From positions 124,001 through 188,000 of the forward strand of contig NZ_JACJQY010000005.1 in the NCBI RefSeq assembly GCF_014696925.1: a stretch of 64,000 bases of DNA, in the 5' to 3' direction. The notes beneath the pieces are model-generated. The model was not told the origin of the DNA and searched no databases. It worked only from the letters and a program-made list of their open reading frames with translations. A program made the translations under genes and the position numbers. The first letter of the stretch is position 1. The number at the start of each line of letters is the position of its first letter. Shown here one piece after another: positions 35,699 through 45,538 of the stretch. The DNA comes from Phormidium tenue FACHB-1050 (lineage in GTDB: Bacteria; Cyanobacteriota; Cyanobacteriia; Pseudanabaenales; Pseudanabaenaceae).

Positions 35699-37045
35699 TT
35701 ACAAAGCGCCTGCGGCCGTGCGATCAAGCACACCTTCAGATAAGTGCGTCGTAATATTTCCAGATTGCAAGATTGGACTGCCCTGTGCACCTTGAGGATA
35801 ATCAATCACACTTACACCACCATTACCTTGCTTAAATACCCAAAACTGTTCGGGTGTAAACCCAAATAATAAACAAAGAATCGCTTTGTTTACCGCATCA
35901 TGGGCGACAACCAGAGCCGTTTCACCTGCGGGAACTGACTCGACAATTTTTTGCCAAATAATTGCCACACGATCCCAAACCTGCTGTAAATTCTCACCTT
36001 CAGGCATTTGCACGGTTTCAGGTTGAGCTTGCCATACAGCTAGTTCGCCAGGAAACTCGGCTTCGATTTCATGTTCAAATTTGCCTTCCCAGAGACCATG
36101 GGAAATTTCTTTGAGTTCATCAAATAACTCCAGATTAATGTTGGGGTGCTTGCCTAAGATTTCTAGAGCCGTATCTTTAGGGCGCAACATTGGACTGCTA
36201 AAGGCTTTATCGATTTTAACCTTTGCCAAAAATTCACTGGCGCGGCGCGCTTGGGCATGACCATTGTTATTGAGGGGGACATCGATTTGTCCTTGGAAAC
36301 GTTTTTGACGATTCCACTCGGTTTCACCATGACGGACTAATAACAGGCGCGGTCCATTGTGATTTTTCTTGACAGGGGGTAATGGTGAACCTGAAATATC
36401 GGCAAGATGACTAGCAAGGTTGAGAGATTCAAGCTGCACGCCGTCGGTGATACTTGCTCCTTGGAAATTGAGGACACTTATGGCGCAGTTAACTTGTTGA
36501 ATATTGTGATATAGACTGACAGGGATACCGATCGCCGAGCAAATTAAAGCGCGATTAATGCCACTATGCCCCACCAACAAAATTGTTTGATCTTGATTTG
36601 TGACTAAAATCTCATTCCATAAAGCTTTGGCTTGTTCAAATAAGTCGAGGATGGGGTAGCGATCACCTAATTGAAATTTTTCTGGCTCATTTTGCCAGAG
36701 ATGATACTTTTCAGGGAATTGGGCTTTAACGTCACCAGCGATCATCGATTCCCACTCACTGAGATCAATTTCGAGTAAACCCTCAGTTGTCCTTAGTTCT
36801 GGAGGATTAAAATTTTCAGCCAAAATAAGTTTCGCTGTATTTTGAGCGCGAACTAGAGGACTAGCATAGGCAACATCAATAGTGAGATTCGATAACGCTT
36901 TTCCTGCGAGCTTAGCCTGCTGTTTTCCCTTGTCGGTCAAGACGGACTGCAATTCTGGGCGATCATAATTACCTCGTCCTTGAATTTTGCTTAAGATATT
37001 GAAATTACTTTCGCCGTGACGGACGATAACTACTCGCGTACTCAG
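35699..37045 (-). CDS. two-domain histidine phosphatase (phosphoglycerate-mutase-like), probable CTG start
   Basis: A 448-residue protein with two histidine phosphatase domains. Domain 1 starts STRVVIVRHGESNFN and includes the conserved LVGHSGINRAL. Domain 2 starts LLLVRHGETEWNRQKRFQG and includes VVAHDAVNKAIL. The ATG/GTG/TTG-started frame begins only after the first RHG motif (TTG at 36952). The frame runs up to a CTG at 37045, with GAGGG 7 nt upstream and a stop codon just before, so CTG is the only good start that gives the full family N-terminus. Substrate unknown. Confidence 0.85.
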   Translation of the reverse strand: MSTRVVIVRHGESNFNILSKIQGRGNYDRPELQSVLTDKGKQQAKLAGKALSNLTIDVAYASPLVRAQNTAKLILAENFNPPELRTTEGLLEIDLSEWESMIAGDVKAQFPEKYHLWQNEPEKFQLGDRYPILDLFEQAKALWNEILVTNQDQTILLVGHSGINRALICSAIGIPVSLYHNIQQVNCAISVLNFQGASITDGVQLESLNLASHLADISGSPLPPVKKNHNGPRLLLVRHGETEWNRQKRFQGQIDVPLNNNGHAQARRASEFLAKVKIDKAFSSPMLRPKDTALEILGKHPNINLELFDELKEISHGLWEGKFEHEIEAEFPGELAVWQAQPETVQMPEGENLQQVWDRVAIIWQKIVESVPAGETALVVAHDAVNKAILCLLFGFTPEQFWVFKQGNGGVSVIDYPQGAQGSPILQSGNITTHLSEGVLDRTAAGAL

Positions 37046-37683
37046 AACTTTACCCTCGTTTTATTGGTTTTTAAAGTCGGAGGTACAGCACAACCGAACC
37101 CCTAACATAATTATCAATATTAAAACACTATTAAGAAATTGTAACGCTCAACGCTGCGCTATAATACTACGATAGGCTTAAGCTGGCTGCTAGCTAAAAC
37201 GCATCTAGCTGCTGGTTAAGTAATCGAGCTTACTAACCATAATCATAAACTTGAACCATCAAGTACGCTGTTTTACTTACAGGCTGAATGCTGTAGGCAA
37301 ATGGTGTAAGCACCTTTTAGATAGTCTAATAAACGCCAGTCTAAGAAATAACTAATTCTTTTAACGAAACCCCACCAATTTTCCATACAAAGCAATATGT
37401 CTCGTTATCGTGATGTCAGAGCAGACACAACGACCAGTTATTAGCTCGGTACATAGCTAAGATGACTGGTTGACGATATAGGCAGATTGCAATCGAAATT
37501 TTTTCTTGTTTTCGTTATTGGTATGTTCTGTTGTAAAGCCCCTAAGACTTTTTTTGAGTCTGTTTATTAAAGGGTTTGAAAGATATTTTTTTTAATATTT
37601 TTTATACGAAGTTTAGAAAAAATATTTTTCTGGTAGGTTCTTAGGCTGGCTCTTTTGAATCGAAGAAATTCTGAGGAAATTGA
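37046..37683 (+). other. long leader region of rne
   Basis: A 638-bp gap with no gene seen. The last ~180 bases are very U-rich on the sense strand (runs of T at 37500-37640). Cyanobacterial rne genes have long 5' UTRs through which RNase E controls its own mRNA; the length and U-rich stretches fit that. The promoter for the phosphatase would also be here. Confidence 0.55.
37139..37165 (+). promoter_or_regulatory. rne: candidate rne promoter
   Basis: TTGTAA at 37139-37144 and TATAAT at 37160-37165 with 15-nt spacing. It would give a leader of about 510 nt. The -10 match is perfect, the spacing is short. Confidence 0.4.
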
Positions 37684-39945
37684 ATGCCAAAGCAAATAAT
37701 TATTGCCGAGCAGTATCGAATTGCTGCTGTTTTTAGTGAAGATCAAATTGAAGAAATTGTTGTGGCCGCAGGAACTCACCAAGTTGGGGATGTTTACTTG
37801 GGCGTTGTCGAAAATGTTTTAACTAGTATTGATGCGGCTTTTGTCAATATTGGCGATGGCGATCGCAACGGCTTTATTCACATTACAGATCTCGGTCCTT
37901 TGAAAATGCGGCGATCGTCTGGCTCGATCAGCGATCTAGTCGTACCGCAACAGCGTGTGCTGGTGCAGGTGATGAAGGAGCCAACGGGTAACAAGGGACC
38001 ACGTTTAACAGGAAATATTTCGTTACCTGGTCGTTATGTCGTCCTATTGCCCTTTGGTCGTGGGGTAAACCTATCTCGACGCATTCGCAGTGAGGCTGAA
38101 CGTAATCGTCTTCGCGCCCTTGCCATTTTGGTCAAGCCTGCGGGTATGGGGATATTGGTGCGGACTGAAGCCGACGGAATGCCAGAAGAGCAGATCATTG
38201 AGGATCTCGATAATTTGCAACGCCAGTGGGAGGGCATTCAGCAGGATGTGGCAACTACACGCCAGCCCACCTTGCTCGATCGCGAACGGGATTTTGTGCA
38301 ACGGGTATTGCGTGATCTCTATAGCACTGAAGTTAATCGGATTGTCACCGATACTAGCGATGGTTTACGCCGCATTAAGCAACATTTATTGGGCTGGGCA
38401 GATGGCAAAATTCCTAGCGGCTTAATGCTAGACCATCATCGCGAGCGCACACCGATTTTGGAATATTTTCGGGTAAATGCTGGTATCCGTGAAGCCCTTA
38501 AGCCTAGAGTCGATCTGCCTAGTGGTGGCTACATTATTATTGAGCCAACTGAAGCTTTGACCGTCATTGACGTTAACTCTGGCTCCTTTACCAAGTCCCA
38601 AACCTCTCGTGAGACGGTGTTGTGGACAAACTGCGAAGCGGCTGTGGAGATTGCCCGCCAAATTCGTCTGCGAAATATTGCTGGCGTAATTGTGGTGGAC
38701 TTCATTGATATGGACACTCGCCGCGATCAATTGCAACTTTTAGAACATTTTAATAAAGCGTTACGTGCAGATAAGTCCCGTCCTCAAATTGCTCAGCTTA
38801 CTGAATTGGGGCTAGTTGAGCTTACCCGTAAGCGCCAAGGTCAGAGTATTTATGAATTGTTTGGTCGTCCTTGCTCGACCTGTGGTGGCTTGGGACATCT
38901 AATGCATTTGCCTGGGGAAGCTGCGGGACAACCTGTTGATGCCACATCACGCACTTGGGAATCAAAACAATCGAATCAGCTTGATTTTACCTCTGAGTAT
39001 GAAGATGGCGATTCGGAGTTGGGTGGTGGACTTGAGCCTAATTTGGTGAACCATCCTAGCTATCAAGAACGTGGCAATTTACGTAGACGTGGTAAACGAG
39101 CCATGCTCAACAAAGATCCACGGGAGTCGCGTGAACCAGAAAAAGTTATACCTGCGGATGTGCGATCGCGTTTCGAGCCTAGGATTGAGCCTTTAGTTGA
39201 GCCTCGTTTTGAGCCACGCATCGAGCGCGAAGTCGTAGTTGATCGGTCAGTTCCAACTAAGTTATCTTTGCCGAACATTTCTACAGCTAAGGCGATCGCC
39301 GAGCCTAGCGAAGAATTAGTGGAGGTGATTGAGGCTGCCCCTGTAGTTACGCCTGATCTACCCGAACGTCCGAATAAGCGAGAAATTCGCACCAAAGTTA
39401 TTGAGCCACCAGAGGTAATTGTGGTGGAAATGACGGAAGAAGAGCAAGATGTTTATTCGCAAATTGGTGTTTCTCCCTTGGTATTACTAGATCGTGAAGT
39501 TAAAGACCCTCGCAATGTGATTGTGACTGTGGCTTTACCAGGTCAAGCGCCAAAGATTGCTAATAACATTGGCAATCTTCGCTCAAGAGCAGAATCAGTA
39601 ACGGAGTCCAGATCTGATTCAGGATTTGAATCAAATACCGAAGTAAATCTTTCGGTGGAACAAGAAGAACAATTTGCCGAAAGTTTAGATGAACAAGAAA
39701 TCATCGAGACACCAACTGAGCCTATAACTATTAATCCAGTGATTAGTCCAGTGATTAGCCCTGTCAAAAATGGTATTTCTAACGGTGTAATTTTGAGAGT
39801 TAATCGGGCGCAATCTACTGACTCTTTGGACAATGAAGAAAATTTAGATTCAAGATCTGAGTCGTCGGACACTTCTAAAGAGTTTGTGCCGATTCAATCG
39901 CCTGAAGCTTCGCGACGTAAGCGATCTTCAGCAACTCAACCATAA
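37684..39945 (+). CDS. rne: ribonuclease E/G
   Basis: A 753-residue endoribonuclease of the RNA degradosome. The S1 domain (about 35-120) includes DRNGFIHITDL. The catalytic DNase I-like region has TVIDVNSGSF and VVDFIDMD metal-binding aspartates. The zinc-link cysteines are in CSTCGG near residue 400. The long C-terminal half is acidic, disordered and Glu/Pro-rich, and ends RRKRSSATQP, which matches the basic nonapeptide used by cyanobacterial RNase E to bind PNPase. Its last codons and stop lie inside the terminator stem. Confidence 0.95.
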   Translation: MPKQIIIAEQYRIAAVFSEDQIEEIVVAAGTHQVGDVYLGVVENVLTSIDAAFVNIGDGDRNGFIHITDLGPLKMRRSSGSISDLVVPQQRVLVQVMKEPTGNKGPRLTGNISLPGRYVVLLPFGRGVNLSRRIRSEAERNRLRALAILVKPAGMGILVRTEADGMPEEQIIEDLDNLQRQWEGIQQDVATTRQPTLLDRERDFVQRVLRDLYSTEVNRIVTDTSDGLRRIKQHLLGWADGKIPSGLMLDHHRERTPILEYFRVNAGIREALKPRVDLPSGGYIIIEPTEALTVIDVNSGSFTKSQTSRETVLWTNCEAAVEIARQIRLRNIAGVIVVDFIDMDTRRDQLQLLEHFNKALRADKSRPQIAQLTELGLVELTRKRQGQSIYELFGRPCSTCGGLGHLMHLPGEAAGQPVDATSRTWESKQSNQLDFTSEYEDGDSELGGGLEPNLVNHPSYQERGNLRRRGKRAMLNKDPRESREPEKVIPADVRSRFEPRIEPLVEPRFEPRIEREVVVDRSVPTKLSLPNISTAKAIAEPSEELVEVIEAAPVVTPDLPERPNKREIRTKVIEPPEVIVVEMTEEEQDVYSQIGVSPLVLLDREVKDPRNVIVTVALPGQAPKIANNIGNLRSRAESVTESRSDSGFESNTEVNLSVEQEEQFAESLDEQEIIETPTEPITINPVISPVISPVKNGISNGVILRVNRAQSTDSLDNEENLDSRSESSDTSKEFVPIQSPEASRRKRSSATQP

Positions 39946-39989
39946 AAAAAGGGGCGCTTTTGCGCCCCTTTTTTTATGGTTGAGTTGCT
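39930..39989 (+). terminator. rne terminator, 28-bp perfect stem including gene 3' end
   Basis: The stem runs from AGCAACTCAACCAT (last codons and stop of rne) through AAAAAAAGGGGCGC, loop TTTT, to the exact complement. The distal arm therefore repeats the rne 3' end in inverted form. Confidence 0.9.
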
Positions 39990-40025
39990 AGTGCTTTTAT
40001 GGTATAGCCCCACTTTCGTGGATTA

Positions 40026-40080
40026 AAAACCCAAAAGATGAGGAGCGGTGCGAAGCACCGCTCCTCATCTTTTGGGTTTT
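40026..40080. repeat. GC-rich hairpin repeat
   Basis: A perfect 26-bp stem beginning AAAACCCAAAAGATGAGGAG, loop GAA. It lies just downstream of the minus-strand kinase gene. Family member with 49281, 54698 and 55081. Confidence 0.9.
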
Positions 40081-40093
40081 ATGTTTTTTGGTT

Positions 40094-41833
40094 TTAGAAA
40101 ACAAGATCAATTTCTAGCTTTTTGAGATTAATAGCGAACAGTTTGTAACCTGATATATCGGAAATTGCGATCGCTAACAAATTAATGTCAATCGGGGCGA
40201 TCGCTGTTACCTCACCATCAATAATCAAGTTATTAATATTATTACCGTGCAAATCTAAAAATATCAAAATGGTCTGGTGCTCATTGTAATTAGCTGTAAT
40301 CGCATAGCCCCAAGGCGTTGCGGTCATGATTAAAACTTCATACTCTAAGGGAATTCGCATCAGCCGATAGGGCTTGATATCAAGCAAATAGATGTTTTTA
40401 TGATTACCTGCTTCTAGCAAAAGTACGCGATCGCTGGTAAATGTGGCAATCCCAGAATTGATCGGTATGGGCAGGGATAGGCGATACATAATGTTGCAAC
40501 GCCGCGAAATAATGATTGCGCGACTTTCATTAGTTTCTGGCTTATTGGCGATCGCTAACAAATGATGTTGATCGAAGGCAATGATGCAACTTAAGTTTCT
40601 AGTCGCAAACTCCAAGCGCATTGCTCGACCATAAACTAAATTTCGGATTTCTAATTGTTTGCCCGTGGAGACGGCAAACCAATCGCCATGGGGTGAAATC
40701 GCCCATTTGAAGAATTGAGACGATTGATATAGAGATTTTGGTTTTCCCTGCCCAAACTGATAGATTGATTGCTTGGTAATCGCGAATAAAGTCTTGTGGG
40801 CAAAAGCGATCGCCTCAATCTCATATTCAGATTTGGCGATCTGTTCTGACTGATCTAACGCCAAACTATGCCAGTGCAAAAGAAACTTAGAGGTACTATA
40901 AAAACGCGATTTCTCTGCACCAGCTAGTCCAATAATCTTTTCAGGTATATCTTTTTGAGCAAAATGTTGGGATTTCTGAGCAAAGAACAGGGTTGTACAG
41001 ATTTCAGCATCAGTCCCCAATTTAATATTGCTAAAATCTTCAGACTGAACAGCTTCTAAATCTTGGCGCATTTCACTAGCTGTCATATACCGACGTTTCG
41101 GCAGCTTTTCCAGCGATCGCATAATAATTTTGGCAAGCGATCGGGGCAAACTATCAGGAATAGCGATCCGATGATTTAAGTGAGCATTCATTAACTCCGT
41201 AGGCATTCCTGTAAATGGTCGCTTGCCAACCAGAAGCTCATACAAAATAATCCCCACTGCATAAATATCCGAGCCTGCTGAAAACTGACCATAAAATCTT
41301 TCAGGAGCCATATAACCAGGTGAGCCAGTATTGCTACCATCAGAATCAATTTCTTGACTGAGCCGAGCAATGCCAAAGTCAGAAATTTTTGCTTGCCATC
41401 CCTTGGCCGTAATCTTTAGCAGTATATTCTCAGGCTTGATATCACAATGGATAATATTCGCGGCATGGGCATGTTCTAAACCCAGTAAAATATCGTGGAT
41501 TAAATCAAAGCATTGCTGCACTGATAGGGATCGGCTATGGTTCATCAGATCGCGGAGTGTACCCCCCTCGCAGTAGTCCATCACTAAATAGCGATAGTTT
41601 TGATGATGCATCAGGGCTGTACAGGCAACAATATTTTCATGCTGTAAGGTCAATAAAAAGCGCAATTCTCGTAAAAGCTTACTAGTAGGAAATCGCTGAT
41701 GTTCTAGTTCTTTGAGCGCGACCAATTTGCCAGTATCTCGCATCCTTGCACATGAAACCTTGCCAAATTGTCCTCTGCCAACTAAGCCCAAGATCCGATA
41801 TTTAGAGAACTGCGAAGGGGATTTTTCATTCAT
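40094..41833 (-). CDS. Ser/Thr protein kinase with C-terminal beta-propeller-like region
   Basis: A 579-residue Hanks-type kinase. The kinase domain (about 10-270) has GRGQFGKV (glycine loop), VALKELE (catalytic Lys), IIHCDIKPENIL (catalytic loop, HCD in place of HRD), DFGIARL and GSPGYMAPE. The rest has no membrane segment and repeats short strand-rich blocks typical of a sensor propeller (for example WAISPHGDWFAVSTGKQLEI). It is probably cytosolic. The non-RD catalytic loop suggests that activation-loop phosphorylation is not needed. Confidence 0.92.
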   Translation of the reverse strand: MNEKSPSQFSKYRILGLVGRGQFGKVSCARMRDTGKLVALKELEHQRFPTSKLLRELRFLLTLQHENIVACTALMHHQNYRYLVMDYCEGGTLRDLMNHSRSLSVQQCFDLIHDILLGLEHAHAANIIHCDIKPENILLKITAKGWQAKISDFGIARLSQEIDSDGSNTGSPGYMAPERFYGQFSAGSDIYAVGIILYELLVGKRPFTGMPTELMNAHLNHRIAIPDSLPRSLAKIIMRSLEKLPKRRYMTASEMRQDLEAVQSEDFSNIKLGTDAEICTTLFFAQKSQHFAQKDIPEKIIGLAGAEKSRFYSTSKFLLHWHSLALDQSEQIAKSEYEIEAIAFAHKTLFAITKQSIYQFGQGKPKSLYQSSQFFKWAISPHGDWFAVSTGKQLEIRNLVYGRAMRLEFATRNLSCIIAFDQHHLLAIANKPETNESRAIIISRRCNIMYRLSLPIPINSGIATFTSDRVLLLEAGNHKNIYLLDIKPYRLMRIPLEYEVLIMTATPWGYAITANYNEHQTILIFLDLHGNNINNLIIDGEVTAIAPIDINLLAIAISDISGYKLFAINLKKLEIDLVF

Positions 41834-42311
41834 ATGGGCATAATCAAGTCTCAGGAAAATTAATCAGGAAAATTAAAACTGTTTCAGCTAAGCTTACCCC
41901 CTCTGTTAACCCAAAACACTTAAGGTCTCACCACAAAATCAAGAACCGATTTTTGAGAGTGTTGAGAAGCCGCACCCACAAAAATTTGGTTCTTGATTCA
42001 GCAATTCTCATTATAAAAATCGGTTTTTTGAAAGCCCACCTTCGGCAGGCTTTCAAAAAACTGATTTTGGTGTTTCCAGCACCGAAGGTGCTGGAAACAC
42101 CAAAATCAGTTTCATAATAAGAATTGCCGTTCTTGAATGGGTTACAGAAATTTAACCCCAACTACCGTTAAGCTTAACAATATTCCCTAAAATCACGACG
42201 CTTAACATTTCGTTGCAAAACAACTAGAGAGAAGTCGAAAGATTGTCGATATCATGGTAGGAAGTGATATATAAAACGTAATATTTCTCAGCCAAATCCT
42301 TAGTCAAATTT
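41834..42311. other. 478-bp divergent intergenic region before petC
   Basis: No gene seen. It contains the nested palindromic element at 41937-42126 and should carry the petCA promoter (TATATAAAA near 42270). Confidence 0.55.
41937..42126. repeat. nested palindromic (cloverleaf) element
   Basis: Three linked inverted repeats. TCAAGAACC (41940) pairs with GGTTCTTGA (41988). GCAATTCTCATTAT (42001) pairs with ATAATAAGAATTGC (to 42126) as an outer stem. That outer stem encloses two inner hairpins, one with apex CACCTTCGGCAGG and a longer one starting CTGATTTTGGTGTTTCC. Confidence 0.75.
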
Positions 42312-42851
42312 ATGAGTCAAGCTTCTGCATCCGCCGATGTCCCTAGCATGGGCCGTCGTCAATTTATGAACTTAATTTTAGGGGGGTCTGCGGCCGTAAC
42401 CACCCTTGGAGCCGCAGGTCCTTTCCTCGCCTATTTTGTTCCACCTTCTCGCGGTGGAACTGGCGGTGGCGTTGCTGCTAAGGACGCACTAGGTAATGAT
42501 GTAATTGCTTCAAAGTTCTTGGCAGATCATCAAGCAGGCGATCGCGTACTTGCTCAAGGACTCAAAGGCGACCCTACTTATATTGTTGTTACCGACAATA
42601 AAGAAATTGCTTCCTATGGACTAAACGCAGTTTGTACACACCTTGGTTGCGTTGTGCCTTGGAACGTTGCCGAAAACAAATTTATGTGTCCTTGTCATGG
42701 CTCTCAGTACAACGCTGAAGGTAAAGTTGTACGAGGTCCTGCGCCATTGTCTCTTGCTCTTGCCCATGCCACAGTTAGCGATGATGTGGTGCAATTTAGC
42801 ACATGGACAGAAACTGACTTCCGCACTAATGAAGCACCTTGGTGGGCTTAA
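42312..42851 (+). CDS. petC: cytochrome b6f Rieske iron-sulfur protein
   Basis: The Rieske subunit of the b6f complex, which passes electrons from plastoquinol to cytochrome f. The 179-residue protein has an N-terminal twin-basic and membrane segment ([20 protein letters not shown]) and both cluster-binding boxes, CTHLGC and CPCHGS. It heads the petC-petA operon, 86 bases before petA. Confidence 0.98.
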   Translation: MSQASASADVPSMGRRQFMNLILGGSAAVTTLGAAGPFLAYFVPPSRGGTGGGVAAKDALGNDVIASKFLADHQAGDRVLAQGLKGDPTYIVVTDNKEIASYGLNAVCTHLGCVVPWNVAENKFMCPCHGSQYNAEGKVVRGPAPLSLALAHATVSDDVVQFSTWTETDFRTNEAPWWA

Positions 42852-42859
42852 AATAAAGG

Positions 42860-42898
42860 GTTAAGGATAGACGACGAGGAGCGCCATCTATCCTTAAC
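42860..42898. repeat. hairpin between petC and petA
   Basis: GTTAAGGATAGA pairs with TCTATCCTTAAC around a 15-nt loop. It could affect petA expression or mRNA stability. Confidence 0.6.
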
Positions 42899-42937
42899 AT
42901 ATCGAAATTGGTATTTGAATTACATTTGAACTTATAC

Positions 42938-43921
42938 ATGAAAAAAGCTTTGTTCCGTGCTAATCGTTTGATTGTGGGAGTCAGTCTATGTGTCCTCACA
43001 AGTTTAACTTTACTATTTGGGCTTAATGCCCCCTCTGCTTTTGCATATCCTTATTTTGCTCAAGAAGCTTATAAAAATCCTCGCGAAGCTACAGGTCGCA
43101 TCGTCTGCGCTAACTGCCACCTCGCCCAAAAGGGAATCGAATTAGAACTACCTCAAGCAGTGCTACCCGACTCCGTATTTGAAGCCGTTGTCAAACTCCC
43201 CTACGATCACACCAAACAACAAGTAAGTGCTGATGGCAGCAAAACAGGTTTGAACGTTGGCGCAGTTTTAGTATTGCCTGAAGGATTTAAGATTGCTCCT
43301 GAAGATCGCTTGTCTGAAGAACTAAAAGAAAAGACTAAGGATACCTATTACCAACCCTATAGCGATACCCAAGAAAATATTGTTTTAGTTGGTCCCGTAT
43401 CTGGTGATGATTATTCGGAAATTGTTTTTCCTGTACTTGCACCCGATCCTGCTAAGGACAAGAATGTTCACTTCTTGAAATATGCGGTCAGTGCTGGCGG
43501 TAACCGTGGTCGTGGACAGGTTTATCCTACTGGCGAAAAGAGCAATAACAACGAATATACTTCTTCTGTTTCTGGTCTAGTTACTCAGATTAGCCCGATC
43601 GCTCCTAATGAAGATGAAGGTATCTACGGTGGTTATGAAATTTCGGTTCAGACTACTGATGGCAGTATTGCTATTGAGAAAGTTCCTGCTGGAGCGGAAC
43701 TAGTTGTAGAACCTGGCAGTGATGTGAAAGTTGGTTCTCCTCTAACCACAAATCCTAATGTTGGTGGTTTTGGTCAGCATGATGGCGAAATCGTCCTTCA
43801 AGATCCTCGCCGCATTCAGTGGTTGCTAGCATTCTTTGCTTCGGTCATCGTTACCCAAATTTTGTTGGTACTGAAGAAGAAGCAAGTCGAAAAAGTCCAA
43901 GCAGCAGAAATGAATTTCTAA
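42938..43921 (+). CDS. petA: cytochrome f (apocytochrome precursor)
   Basis: A lumenal c-type cytochrome of the b6f complex. The 327-residue precursor has a signal peptide ending around [10 protein letters not shown] (Tyr1 becomes the axial ligand), the heme motif CANCH, and one C-terminal membrane anchor ([20 protein letters not shown]) with a basic stromal tail. The ATG at 42938 is chosen; an upstream in-frame start would add ten residues and fits the family less well. Confidence 0.97.
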   Translation: MKKALFRANRLIVGVSLCVLTSLTLLFGLNAPSAFAYPYFAQEAYKNPREATGRIVCANCHLAQKGIELELPQAVLPDSVFEAVVKLPYDHTKQQVSADGSKTGLNVGAVLVLPEGFKIAPEDRLSEELKEKTKDTYYQPYSDTQENIVLVGPVSGDDYSEIVFPVLAPDPAKDKNVHFLKYAVSAGGNRGRGQVYPTGEKSNNNEYTSSVSGLVTQISPIAPNEDEGIYGGYEISVQTTDGSIAIEKVPAGAELVVEPGSDVKVGSPLTTNPNVGGFGQHDGEIVLQDPRRIQWLLAFFASVIVTQILLVLKKKQVEKVQAAEMNF

Positions 43922-43938
43922 AAGCTCCTTGTTTTTTT

Positions 43939-43979
43939 AAAACAAAAAGAAGCACCCTTAGGGTGCTTCTTTTTGTTTT
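43939..43979. terminator. bidirectional terminator between petA and frr
   Basis: A perfect 19-bp stem (AAAACAAAAAGAAGCACCC), loop TTA, with T-runs on both strands. It ends at the frr stop codon. Confidence 0.9.
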
Positions 43980-44524
43980 TAGATTGTGGAAATTTCTTTT
44001 TCTTTTTCGGCTGTTACCTTATCGATAGTTTTAACGAACTTTTCCGTTAACTTATCTACTTGTTCTTGTTGGCTTTTGGAATCATCTTCAGAAATTTCTT
44101 TTGCCTTTTCTAGCTTTCTCAATGAATCGATCGCATCACGACGCACATTACGAATCGCAACTTTGCCCTCTTCGGCGAGTTTGGAAACCATTTTTACCAA
44201 CTCTTTACGGCGATCAGTCGTTAACGGCGGAATATTTAGGCGAATGCTAGTACCATCATTGTTTGGGGTTAGCCCAATATCCGACTCAGATATAGCCTTC
44301 TCAATTGCACGCATACTACTGCGATCAAAAGGCTGAATCATCAAAGTCGTAGCATCAGGCGAAGAAATATTTGCCAAAGCTTTGAGGTGTGTTGCCCCAT
44401 AATATTCCACAGTAATTCGATCCAATAGCGAAGCATTAGCACGCCCCGTTCGCACACTATTAAAATTGTGCTGGGTCGCTTCTACAGCTTTCTGCATTCG
44501 CGCCTCAACATCAGTTAACTTCAC
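43979..44524 (-). CDS. frr: ribosome recycling factor
   Basis: Releases ribosomes from mRNA after termination, with EF-G. The 181-residue protein starts [17 protein letters not shown], includes [13 protein letters not shown] and [16 protein letters not shown], and matches the family length. The GTG at 44524 has GGAGG five bases upstream. The longer frame would add 42 unrelated residues. The start overlaps the end of pyrH by 14 bases, so translation is coupled. Confidence 0.97.
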   Translation of the reverse strand: MKLTDVEARMQKAVEATQHNFNSVRTGRANASLLDRITVEYYGATHLKALANISSPDATTLMIQPFDRSSMRAIEKAISESDIGLTPNNDGTSIRLNIPPLTTDRRKELVKMVSKLAEEGKVAIRNVRRDAIDSLRKLEKAKEISEDDSKSQQEQVDKLTEKFVKTIDKVTAEKEKEISTI

Positions 44525-45302
44525 AGGAACCTCCAACATAAGTACCAATCGATTCTCCCATGACGACGCGACGAATGTTACCTGTAACACCAAGATCAAA
44601 CACAATAATTGGAATGCCATTTTCTTTGCATAAGGCAAAGGCTGTTGCATCCATTACGCGCAAATCATTGATTAAGGCATGGTCAAAGCTAACGGATTGA
44701 TAACGTTTTGCGTCAGGATTTTTCTTAGGGTCACAGTCATAAATGCCATCAACTTTAGTTGCCTTCAAAATTACGTCAGCATTAATTTCCGCACCACGTA
44801 AAGCCGCCGTTGTATCAGTGGTGAAATAGGGATTACCTGAACCTGCGCCAAAAATAACCACCCGATTGTTTTCAAGGTGGCGAATGGCACGGCGGCGAAT
44901 ATATGGTTCTGCGATTTCCTGCATGGCGATCGCAGACATTACTCTTGTAGGAATCGGCTCATCTAATTGTTCAAAGGCATCTTGTAAAGTAAGTGCGTTC
45001 ATCACGGTGGCGATCATGCCAATATAATCGGCTGTGGCTCGATCCATGCCTTTAGCAGCGCCATTAATGCCCCGAAAGATATTGCCACCACCAACTACGA
45101 TCGCTACTTCGATCCCATCTTTGACAATTTCAGCAACCTGTAAAGCAATATCTTGAACCACTTCAGGATCAATACCAAAACTGCGATCGCCCATAAGCGC
45201 TTCGCCACTGAGTTTTAATAAAATACGTTTATATTTTGGGCTAGCAAGCTTTGCTGATGGGGATGTTGTTTCTTTTTCGACTTCTTTTGTAGTTGCGTTC
45301 AT
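44511..45302 (-). CDS. pyrH: uridylate kinase (UMP kinase)
   Basis: Phosphorylates UMP to UDP, the amino-acid-kinase-fold bacterial enzyme. The 263-residue protein has [40 protein letters not shown] and [12 protein letters not shown] non-conserved N-terminal extension of about 22 residues (Lys/Glu/Ser-rich) precedes the core. It is the first gene of the pyrH-frr operon. Confidence 0.97.
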   Translation of the reverse strand: MNATTKEVEKETTSPSAKLASPKYKRILLKLSGEALMGDRSFGIDPEVVQDIALQVAEIVKDGIEVAIVVGGGNIFRGINGAAKGMDRATADYIGMIATVMNALTLQDAFEQLDEPIPTRVMSAIAMQEIAEPYIRRRAIRHLENNRVVIFGAGSGNPYFTTDTTAALRGAEINADVILKATKVDGIYDCDPKKNPDAKRYQSVSFDHALINDLRVMDATAFALCKENGIPIIVFDLGVTGNIRRVVMGESIGTYVGGSCEVN

Positions 45303-45435
45303 GTTTCATTCCTAACTGATTATTTTCTAGCGCGATCGCTTTTTATGGTTTTCTCTCTCTAGACAAGACGTATCTACATACCATTACAGTTTCTACGGCA
45401 AATGGCTTAACTTTTACTGACTTTTCTCATCAGCT

Positions 45436-45538
45436 ATACCAATTCACGCAAGTGCGACCACACTTTTATGAATTAAAACCCAGACTCAGAAAGGGTTTTC
45501 AAGTTAATAAATGGCATAGCCATTTATTAACTTGGTAT
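45436..45538. repeat. composite palindromic element, copy C
   Basis: The same plan as copies A and B: ATACCAATTCACG..., core with AAAACCCAGA and AAGGGTTTTC, hairpin AATAAATGGCATAGCCATTTATT, end TTGGTAT. The downstream pentapeptide gene reads into it and takes its stop codon (45527-45529) from it. Confidence 0.82.

Noticed and set aside
38034-39872. Antisense ORFs inside rne
   Set aside because: Shadows of the real gene in other frames with no RBS or family resemblance.
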